Origin: an uncultured Bacteroidota bacterium
GTDB taxonomy: Bacteria > Bacteroidota > Bacteroidia > B-17B0 > Aurantibacillaceae
Length of the DNA stretch: 64,000 nucleotides
Direction: 5' to 3'
Assembly: GCA_937873155.1 (NCBI GenBank)
Contig: CALMVZ010000026.1
Coordinates: 186,001-250,000 of the forward strand
Position 1 is the first letter of the stretch. The number at the start of each line of letters is the position of its first letter. A program made the position numbers and the translations under genes. Positions 58,695-64,000 of this stretch are shown piece after piece. The notes beneath the pieces are model-generated. The model was not told where the DNA came from, did no database searches, and was given only the letters and a program-made list of their open reading frames with translations.

Positions 58695-59708
58695 CTACGG
58701 CCTATACTTACTTTTACTTAAGATCTTCAGGGCATCTTTTTCAGCCATTAATTGTTCCAGGGTCACAGATTCATTATTCTTCATGTAACTTCGTACAACC
58801 TGCCAGCCTATCCACATCGCAATACGGGGCGGGCATTCTTTACTGATCGCACCGGTGTACGGACCATCATTTGTCAGCTCAATAACAGTCTTCATATTGT
58901 TATCATATAAACGGTTGTTGGCAGCCATGTAACCCCATAGGTTTTTTTCGAACTCTTTACAATAATTCATTTGAGCTGTTGAATAGCCTATTTTAATGCT
59001 ATCATGTATATCAGGCAAGAGTGCATCGCAAGCATAGAATATACGTCCGAACAGGATCATATTATTTAAAACATTGTTTATTGAGTCGGTGTTATCAAAT
59101 TCGCTGATCAGCCATCCGCGTACCATGTCCGGAACCATGTATTCTTTATTTAATAGCCGTACCTGGTAATGGGGCCACTGGAGCATTTTATAGAAAGGAT
59201 GCTCTTTACCTAAATACATGTCCAAACTCACAGCCATCACCGAATCCGGATACGCGAAATTATAATCGAATCCGCTCATGCACGTGGTAAAATGTTTCGG
59301 TAGTTTACGTTTCGGAAAATGAAATTTAAAGCGTTTCATGGCATCGGTCATGCCGTTCTCAAGATCCTCTATATCCTTATCCGAAATTGTTTTTTGTGTT
59401 TCAAGGTAAGCATCGTGCATGTCCTTATTAGTAACGAAAGCCAAAACGCTGTTCGTATCCTCGGGATTACCCCTTCCTTTAATAGTATTCACGAACATAT
59501 AATAAAATGCACCGTATTTTTTTTCAATGGCGGGTAGTTTAGATGTTATATTATTCCCATTTATAGCAAAGAATTCTTTTTCGAACCTGTCGAATTTAAC
59601 AGTTGGAACATTGATATCTGTTACATCAACATCCAGCTTATCATGTGTGCAGGCCGCTAAAAGAGCTGAGATAAACACGGTTATAAACAACTTATTAAGA
59701 TGCTTCAT
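58695..59708 (-). CDS. gldB: Gliding motility lipoprotein GldB
   Basis: 337 residues. The signal MKHLNKLFITVFISALLAAC has the lipobox Cys; GldB is an essential gliding lipoprotein in Flavobacteria. Family segments: VPTVKFDRFEKEFFAIN, YYMFVNTIKGRGN, MSGFDYNFAYPDSVMAVSLD and DMVRGWLISEFDNTDSI. It is divergent from the outer-membrane barrel gene at 59757; the 48-base gap holds overlapping -7 boxes for both. Confidence 0.93.
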   Translation of the reverse strand: MKHLNKLFITVFISALLAACTHDKLDVDVTDINVPTVKFDRFEKEFFAINGNNITSKLPAIEKKYGAFYYMFVNTIKGRGNPEDTNSVLAFVTNKDMHDAYLETQKTISDKDIEDLENGMTDAMKRFKFHFPKRKLPKHFTTCMSGFDYNFAYPDSVMAVSLDMYLGKEHPFYKMLQWPHYQVRLLNKEYMVPDMVRGWLISEFDNTDSINNVLNNMILFGRIFYACDALLPDIHDSIKIGYSTAQMNYCKEFEKNLWGYMAANNRLYDNNMKTVIELTNDGPYTGAISKECPPRIAMWIGWQVVRSYMKNNESVTLEQLMAEKDALKILSKSKYRP

Positions 59709-59720
59709 TAGGAAATAATT

Positions 59721-59738
59721 TTATCTTTGTAAAGATAA
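59721..59738. promoter_or_regulatory. Symmetric divergent -7 region for gldB and the barrel gene
   Basis: TTATCTTTGTAAAGATAA is nearly a perfect palindrome. Read forward it gives TATCTTTG (59722-59729) for the plus-strand gene; read backward it gives TATCTTTA for gldB. Divergent initiation from one site is plausible. Confidence 0.55.
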
Positions 59739-59756
59739 TTTTAAAATACGTAAGTC

Positions 59757-60620
59757 ATGAAAAAGATTTTTTCAATTGCAACAGCAGTTTTGTTAATTGT
59801 AAATACCGTAGTAGCCGGAGAAGGTGATGACGATAAGAAATTCCGTTTCGGGTTAAAAGTAACTCCTACGCCGGCATGGTTACGGAGTACAGATGCTAAA
59901 GTTGTAGATAAGAATGGTCTGAAATTTGGTTTCGGATTTGGCTTACAAACCGAATTCAGAATTACCAATACTGCACATTTTGTTACCGGTATTGGCGGTG
60001 ATTTTTTAGGTGGTAAACAGATCTACAAGAACGGGCAAGGCTATGTTTTAACAAAAGACAACGCTTATTCAGATTCAAAAAACACGGATTTCGGGAAAGG
60101 TGCAAACGGACTTTATAATTCAAATAATAACGGTGATAAGTTTTATGAAATAAAAACTCGTAGTATTAAAACCACTTATATTACCATTCCGGTTTTATTG
60201 AAGCTAATGACCAAAGATATTTCGGGTTTTAAGTACTACGGTGTATTTGGTGGCGATATTGCCATTCAAACCAAATTCCGTTGTACCGACGAGTTAACTG
60301 AGCTAACCTATAACACTGCAATCAATACTTGGGAAACGGGCGGTAGCGTTACAGTCACTGATATGCGTCCGACCGGCGATTTAATTCCATTCAACGTTGG
60401 TTTAAACGTTGGTTTGGGATTTGAATACAATCTATCAGGTTCAACCTCTTTGTTCGTTGGCTTTAATTATTGCCGTGGCTTTATTAATCAATATCAACCA
60501 ACTTCCGAAATAATGGTCGATCAGATTAAAACAAATATGAACATGGGCACAGTCCCTACAAAATCTAAACAAAGTGCCATGGCCGATGCCGTTCAGATCA
60601 ATATAGGAATGTTATTCTAA
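59757..60620 (+). CDS. Outer-membrane beta-barrel protein, PorT-like
   Basis: 287 residues. Signal peptide MKKIFSIATAVLLIVNTVVAG, then an eight-strand-type barrel pattern: FRFGLKVTPTPAWLRST, LKFGFGFGLQTEFRITN, TTYITIPVLLKLMTKDI, FNVGLNVGLGFEYNLSG and a final strand QINIGMLF ending in Phe. The PorT family is needed for T9SS in some species, but many proteins share this general barrel pattern, so the T9SS role is not proven. The next gene's terminator and promoter separate it from nadE. Confidence 0.75.
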   Translation: MKKIFSIATAVLLIVNTVVAGEGDDDKKFRFGLKVTPTPAWLRSTDAKVVDKNGLKFGFGFGLQTEFRITNTAHFVTGIGGDFLGGKQIYKNGQGYVLTKDNAYSDSKNTDFGKGANGLYNSNNNGDKFYEIKTRSIKTTYITIPVLLKLMTKDISGFKYYGVFGGDIAIQTKFRCTDELTELTYNTAINTWETGGSVTVTDMRPTGDLIPFNVGLNVGLGFEYNLSGSTSLFVGFNYCRGFINQYQPTSEIMVDQIKTNMNMGTVPTKSKQSAMADAVQINIGMLF

Positions 60621-60637
60621 TTGAAGATATTTTCAGA

Positions 60638-60665
60638 TCCTCCGCCCCAGGCGGGGGATTTTTTA
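60638..60665 (+). terminator. Rho-independent terminator after the barrel gene
   Basis: Stem TCCTCCGCC and GGCGGGGGA around CCA, followed by a T-run. It is directly followed by the -7 box for nadE. Confidence 0.88.
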
Positions 60666-60671
60666 TTTTTA

Positions 60672-60679
60672 TACCTTTG
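60672..60679 (+). promoter_or_regulatory. -7 box (TACCTTTG) for nadE, leaderless
   Basis: TACCTTTG ends only 5 bases before the GTG start at 60685, so transcription should begin at or next to the start codon. Confidence 0.65.
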
Positions 60680-60684
60680 TTTCA

Positions 60685-61461
60685 GTGAAGAAAAAAGAAA
60701 TAATCGATCATATCAGTACATGGCTTAAAGACTATTGCGAAAGGTCAAGGACCAACGGATTTGTGATTGGAATAAGTGGCGGTATTGATAGCGCAGTAAC
60801 CTCTACATTGTGCGCAATGACCGGAAAAAGATTAATTGTCCTTAACCTTCCGATCAAACAACATCAGAACGAATATTACCGCAGTGTTGAACATATTGAA
60901 TGGCTCAAAAAGAATTTTAAGAATGTAGAATCGGAAACCGTTGAGCTCAGCGATATCTTCAAAGGTTTCGAAAAAGATCTGCCGGATAGCATACAGGATT
61001 TCCTTACCATGGCGAATGTTCGTTCGAGGGTAAGGATGATCACACTCTATGCTTTTGCATCTCATCATAAATTATTAGTGGCAGGTACCGGAAATAAGAT
61101 CGAAGATTTCGGGATCGGCTTCTTTACCAAATATGGCGATGGGGGAGTAGACTTAAGTCCGATCGCTGACCTGACAAAATCGGAAGTATACGCTTTGGCA
61201 GCTGAATTAAATATTGTTGAAAGCATCCAAAAAGCAAGGCCAACTGATGGCTTGTATGCCGATGACCGTACTGATGAAGACCAGATAGGAGCAACTTATC
61301 CTGAATTGGAGTGGGCCATGGATCATATTGAAAATAACAAGACCGAACCGTTAAACGACCGCCAGAAAATGGTGATGGAGATATATAAGTCGCGCAACCG
61401 CGCCAACAAACACAAGATGGAACCGATTCCGGTTTGTATAATTCCCAAAGAATTAAAATAA
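60685..61461 (+). CDS. nadE: NAD+ synthase, ammonia-dependent type
   Basis: Makes NAD+ from deamido-NAD+, ATP and an amine donor. 258 residues from GTG 60685; the length fits the short ammonia-dependent form without a glutaminase domain. The ATP-binding P loop is in VIGISGGIDSAVTSTLC, with further contacts in LVAGTGNKIEDFGIGFFTKY, DLSPIADLTKSEVYALA and DGLYADDRTDEDQIGATYPE. The gene sits near gldB and gldC, an arrangement I recall from other gliding Bacteroidota, but this is not checked here. ybaB follows 57 bases later. Confidence 0.95.
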   Translation: MKKKEIIDHISTWLKDYCERSRTNGFVIGISGGIDSAVTSTLCAMTGKRLIVLNLPIKQHQNEYYRSVEHIEWLKKNFKNVESETVELSDIFKGFEKDLPDSIQDFLTMANVRSRVRMITLYAFASHHKLLVAGTGNKIEDFGIGFFTKYGDGGVDLSPIADLTKSEVYALAAELNIVESIQKARPTDGLYADDRTDEDQIGATYPELEWAMDHIENNKTEPLNDRQKMVMEIYKSRNRANKHKMEPIPVCIIPKELK

Positions 61462-61518
61462 CAAACCAATAAACCGATAACCAATAATTTATACCATGTT
61501 CGGAAAAACGGGAGATAT

Positions 61519-61800
61519 ATGGGCAAACTTCAGGAAATGAAGAAAAAAGCCGATGAGATTAAAGTGAAATTAGATAATACTATTCTTGTTGCTGAAGGAG
61601 CAAGCGGTGATATCAAAGTTGAGATCACCGGCAACCGTAAAATTAATTCGATCACGATCGCACCTTCCTTGCAACATAGCGATAAAGCTACTCTTGAAAA
61701 AGAACTTCTCACCACTATCAACAACGCCATCCTTATGGCCAACGTTGCCAACGAAGACGAAATGAAAAAAGCGGCTTCGGGTTTATTACCTGGTCTCTAA
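61519..61800 (+). CDS. ybaB: Nucleoid-associated protein YbaB/EbfC, apparent frameshift at the N-terminus
   Basis: A small DNA-binding dimer. From ATG 61519 there are 93 residues: GKLQEMKKKADEIKVKLD, VEITGNRKINSITIAPSLQ and ANEDEMKKAASGLLPGL. Family members usually begin MFGKLGDMMGKLQEM. Here an upstream ATG at 61496 gives MFGKTGDI and then runs out of frame: the distance is 23 bases instead of 24. One missing base (GATATGATG reduced to GATATATG) explains it. Translation could still start at 61519 with eight residues lost. The 3' end of the gene is duplicated downstream. Confidence 0.88.
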   Translation: MGKLQEMKKKADEIKVKLDNTILVAEGASGDIKVEITGNRKINSITIAPSLQHSDKATLEKELLTTINNAILMANVANEDEMKKAASGLLPGL

Positions 61801-61986
61801 TATTTATTCTTCATTCACAATCCCGAAGGGATGACATTTCTTGAAAAAGAACTTCTCACCACCATCAACAACGCCATCCTTATGGCCAACGCTGCCAATG
61901 AACACGAAATGAAAAAAGCGGCTTCGGGTTTATTACCTGGCCTCTAATATTTATTCTTCATTAACAATCCCGAAGGGATGACATTA
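61693..61986 (+). repeat. 147-bp tandem duplication of the ybaB 3' end
   Basis: Unit 1 (61693-61839) starts in codon CTT of LEKELLTT and includes the ybaB stop and the first palindrome. Unit 2 (61840-61986) repeats it with about six substitutions, in the same frame, encoding LEKELLTTINNAILMANAA and so on to a second stop after GLLPGL at 61945-61947. The stop in unit 1 keeps unit 2 from being read as part of the main protein. Confidence 0.9.
61840..61947 (+). pseudogene. Untranslated copy of the last 35 codons of ybaB
   Basis: An in-frame copy of the YbaB C-terminus (LEKELLTTINNAILMANAA, EHEMKKAASGLLPGL) with Val to Ala and Asp to His changes relative to the functional copy. It has no start codon of its own at its 5' end, so it is a remnant rather than a gene. 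Confidence 0.8.
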
Positions 61987-62181
61987 TTATAGAAAACGGA
62001 CGCCTATTAAAATCAGAACCCCGAAGGGGTGATATTCGCGCCATAATCATTTCACCCCTTCGGGGTTTGCATTGCACAAATTGTTATTTTGTTCTATAAT
62101 CATTTCACCCCTTCGGGGTTTGTAATGCACAAATTATTATTTTGTTCTATAATCATACCATCCCACCGGGATTTTAATCAC

Positions 62182-62251
62182 ATTTTTATTCCGATCACCA
62201 AAACATCATCCGTTTGTTCCTCATCCTGTTCGGGTCATTGGAAGAATATTC
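62182..62251 (-). pseudogene. Untranslated copy of the 3' end of the SpoIIE-type gene
   Basis: ATTTTTATTCCGATCACC at 62182 repeats the segment at 62410, and the match continues over the AAAACATCATCCGTTTG block, with a few substitutions and a small indel near 62232. In the functional gene this encodes the C-terminus EEQTDDVLVIGIKI; here it is cut off from any start. Confidence 0.75.
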
Positions 62252-62393
62252 CCACAACATTCATAATCCCGAAGGGATGACATTTTTATAGAAAACATAT
62301 CAGAACAAATGTAACCCTGAAAGGGTGACATTCACATATTTCATCCCTTCGGAGTTTTCTTTGCACAGGTCCTCTTGTTCTATAATTATCACA

Positions 62394-63566
62394 TTACTTC
62401 GGGATTAATATTTTTATTCCGATCACCAAAACATCATCCGTTTGTTCTTCATCCTGTTTCCAGTTATTGAACGAATATTCTAAAAAAGCCTCCTGCTCAT
62501 TTATTTCCATTTCTGAAGCTGTTCTGATAAGTTCCTTAAAATTCACTTTGTTCAACTTTTTATTATTCTCCCCTCCGAATTGGTCAACATAACCATCGGT
62601 ATACAAATAAATGTGATCGCCTTTTTGCAATTGAACAATTGTTGTATCAAACACCTTATTAACACCTGAATAAAACCCAAGCGGATACCTGCTGCCTCTT
62701 AATTCATTTATCCCTCCAGCATTTGCAACAATGATCGACCGAAATGCACCCGAAAATTTTAACTCATTAGTTGTTTTATTGATCTGTATCAAGCCAACAT
62801 CCATACCATCATTAAACGGTTCGTTCGAATTCTTCGAAAATGATTTTTCCAGTTCTTCATCCAAAGCTTGCAAGATCAATCCGGGTTCGGAGATCTTTTT
62901 ATTTAAGAACACTTCCTTGAAAGCAGAATTCGCCACCATGCTCATCATCGCACCCGGAACACCATGACCGGTGCAATCCACAGCAGCTGCATATTTGAAA
63001 TTCGCATCTTCATAAAACCAATAGTAATCACCGCTTACTATATCTTTTGGTCTGTATAATAAGAACGATTCCTCAAAAACCTGTTTGATGCTTTCAGAAG
63101 TTTGCAAAATTGACTCTTGTATCCGTTTAGCATAAACGATACTTGAAGTGATATCTTTATTCTGTTCAGTTAATTTTTCATTTTGTTCAATTAACTTCCG
63201 TTCACTGTTCTTTTTTTCAGTGATGTCGTAACCAATGCCAATTAACTGCTCGTCGTTTAAGTACGACACACTCCATCGTACCCATTTCTGTCCGCCATAG
63301 GAAGTTTTGAGTACATGCTCAAATGTTTGTGTACTTGTATTTCCATTCCTGAACAGGTTCAACAATTTTCGTTTCACTTCAATACCTTCCGGTTTCGAGA
63401 AACGTGTGGCTTCCCACCAATTGTTACCTAATAGCTCATCAGGTTTATAGCCTAATAAGTTTTGCGCAGCCTTACTGACATAATCAGCACTTCCATCGTT
63501 GTTTACTACAACGATCAAAGCATTTAATTTGTCCAGGATCTGCTCCTGTATGTCAAGAGTTACCAT
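62394..63566 (-). CDS. PAS-SpoIIE (PP2C-type) serine phosphatase
   Basis: About 390 residues from ATG 63566 (MVTLDIQEQ); a TTG at 63617 would add 17 residues and is less likely. A PAS domain at about 10-120 (LIVVVNNDGSADYVSKAAQN, NNWWEATRFSKPEG) may sense a small molecule or redox signal. A helical linker DITSSIVYAKRIQESILQ leads to the SpoIIE domain with metal motif AVDCTGHGVPGAMMSMVAN and IYLYTDGYVDQFGG. It probably dephosphorylates an anti-sigma antagonist or similar partner. The start has a promoter match on the minus strand at 63709-63738. Its 3' end is duplicated in the adjacent gap. Confidence 0.9.
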   Translation of the reverse strand: MVTLDIQEQILDKLNALIVVVNNDGSADYVSKAAQNLLGYKPDELLGNNWWEATRFSKPEGIEVKRKLLNLFRNGNTSTQTFEHVLKTSYGGQKWVRWSVSYLNDEQLIGIGYDITEKKNSERKLIEQNEKLTEQNKDITSSIVYAKRIQESILQTSESIKQVFEESFLLYRPKDIVSGDYYWFYEDANFKYAAAVDCTGHGVPGAMMSMVANSAFKEVFLNKKISEPGLILQALDEELEKSFSKNSNEPFNDGMDVGLIQINKTTNELKFSGAFRSIIVANAGGINELRGSRYPLGFYSGVNKVFDTTIVQLQKGDHIYLYTDGYVDQFGGENNKKLNKVNFKELIRTASEMEINEQEAFLEYSFNNWKQDEEQTDDVLVIGIKILIPK

Positions 63567-63708
63567 GTGAATGGATTTTAGAGGTTTTACAATAAGATTA
63601 AAAGAAAAAAGAGGCAATAATTAACACATACGATACGAAGGGCGATTGATAAATCGCAACGTATTGCTCAGAATAATAATATTTGTGTTAAATGTCATTT
63701 TGTGGGAA

Positions 63709-63738
63709 CAAATGTAGAAGTTTTTTAATGAATGCAAA
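63709..63738 (-). promoter_or_regulatory. Bacteroidota promoter for the PAS-SpoIIE gene
   Basis: On the minus strand, -7 TACATTTG (63709-63716) and -33 TTTG (63735-63738) are spaced by 18 bases. It lies about 140 bases before the chosen start, leaving a leader of that length. Confidence 0.65.
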
Positions 63739-63779
63739 AATTATTTTGAATTCCTTAATGAAACAGAGCTCAACTGTTA

Positions 63780-63868
63780 GGGCTAAAGCCCATAAATCTT
63801 GATTTGCATATTAACCCCGGACTTAAGTCCGGGGTTAGTTGATATGAAATACAGACGGGCTTTAGCCC
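63780..63868. repeat. Nested symmetric inverted repeat around a 24-bp palindrome
   Basis: GGGCTAAAGCCC at 63780-63791 and its reverse complement GGGCTTTAGCCC at 63857-63868 flank a perfect 24-bp palindrome at 63813-63836 (half AACCCCGGACTT). Each arm is also mostly palindromic itself. It lies in the 291-base gap between the S9 peptidase tail and the PAS-SpoIIE promoter. Confidence 0.75.
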
Positions 63869-63908
63869 TGACTTCGTAAAGTGATCTTGCTTCAGAAATT
63901 CCTGAAAG

Positions 63909-64000
63909 CTACTTCAAAAGCTTCTCACGGAGGAATTGCACCACAGCCCACTGCTGGTAATCCACATTCGTCTTCTTTTTGAAACCGTGGCCTTCGTCTT
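63909..64000 (-). CDS. C-terminal tail of an S9-family peptidase (cut by window edge)
   Basis: Reading from the window edge on the minus strand gives DEGHGFKKKTNVDYQQWAVV, then QFLREKLLK and a stop at 63909-63911. The DEGHGF motif with the catalytic His, followed by a helix and a short C-terminus, is the signature of S9 prolyl oligopeptidase/dipeptidyl peptidase-type alpha/beta hydrolases. Only 30 codons are inside the window; the rest lies beyond the edge. Confidence 0.75.
   Translation of the reverse strand, partial: DEGHGFKKKTNVDYQQWAVVQFLREKLLK

Larger units (their letters stand above)
61820..62405. repeat. REP-like palindrome array between convergent ybaB and SpoIIE-type genes
   Basis: No gene is seen beyond the ybaB remnant. 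Related 13-bp palindromes of form A(T/C)CCC-(GAA/TTC/ACC/TGAAA)-GGG(A/G)T lie at about 61820, 61967, 62018, 62054, 62107, 62160, 62266, 62314, 62343 and 62392. TTTGCATTGCACAAATTG-type spacers are tandemly repeated (53-bp period at 62054 and 62107). A second 228-bp-spaced duplication (about 62182-62251 versus 62410-62479) copies the 3' end of the neighbouring SpoIIE gene. Confidence 0.75.

Noticed and set aside
61820-62405. CRISPR-like array
   Set aside because: Units are 13-bp palindromes at irregular spacing (36 to 147 bases), and spacers are themselves duplicated gene ends; no cas genes are present.
63618-63779. Small RNA gene upstream of the PAS-SpoIIE gene
   Set aside because: No conserved fold or promoter orientation other than that for the gene itself could be seen.

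Overview
The window is chromosomal DNA of a free-living member of the Bacteroidota. Several things agree: type IX secretion (T9SS) C-terminal sorting domains on three secreted proteins, a PorP/SprF-family protein, gliding genes gldB and gldC, a giant SprB-repeat adhesin, and many promoters with the Bacteroidota -7 box TAnnTTTG. The DNA is AT-rich. I see no rRNA, tRNA, CRISPR array, prophage or insertion sequence. Most genes are ordinary chromosomal housekeeping genes in short operons.

Layout. 1-4809: end of a T9SS-sorted surface protein, a YfiH/laccase-domain protein, pdxJ, a CBS-domain protein and a BamA/TamA-like outer-membrane protein. 4806-9895: a potassium module on the minus strand (KdpD-like kinase, KdpE-like regulator, Kup transporter, BBP2-type porin). 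9990-15236: a stress block (HExxH protein, DUF892 protein, HPII-type catalase, SemiSWEET, FAD oxidase, 38-residue membrane protein). 15322-25333: polA, an M28 lipoprotein peptidase, cysS, two tandem YwqK-type repeat proteins and an SDR-type threonine dehydrogenase. 25455-33050: trhO, homogentisate dioxygenase, a TPR protein, der, hemW and a Spy-like protein. 33179-45702: M14 and S9 peptidases, an AlkD-like protein, a GH73-LysM protein, a PpiD-like isomerase, ferredoxin, a serine hydrolase, lipB, PGI/PMI and a NUDIX hydrolase. 45831-57142: the 2888-residue SprB-repeat adhesin, its PorP/SprF partner and an Ig-like lipoprotein. 57426-64000: a 31-residue histone-H1-like protein, gldC, gldB, an outer-membrane barrel protein, nadE, ybaB, a PAS-SpoIIE phosphatase and the tail of an S9 peptidase.

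I found no clearly new multi-gene defence or mobile system. The unusual material is of other kinds. (1) The region between the convergent ybaB and spoIIE-type genes holds duplicated 3' ends of both neighbours and about a dozen 13-bp REP-like palindromes; the same palindromes form a smaller array at 19463-19613. (2) A 13-mer repeat occurs four times, once inside the polA reading frame. (3) Two genes have N-terminal coding signal upstream of any ATG, GTG or TTG. (4) ybaB appears to have lost one base near its start. (5) In the adhesin repeats, cysteines 2 and 3 disappear together, which predicts the disulfide pairing.

Functionally the window joins surface biology (T9SS cargo, PorP/SprF, GldB, GldC, outer-membrane barrels), K+ homeostasis, oxidative-stress defence and core metabolism (PLP, NAD, lipoate, heme trafficking, tRNA charging and modification).
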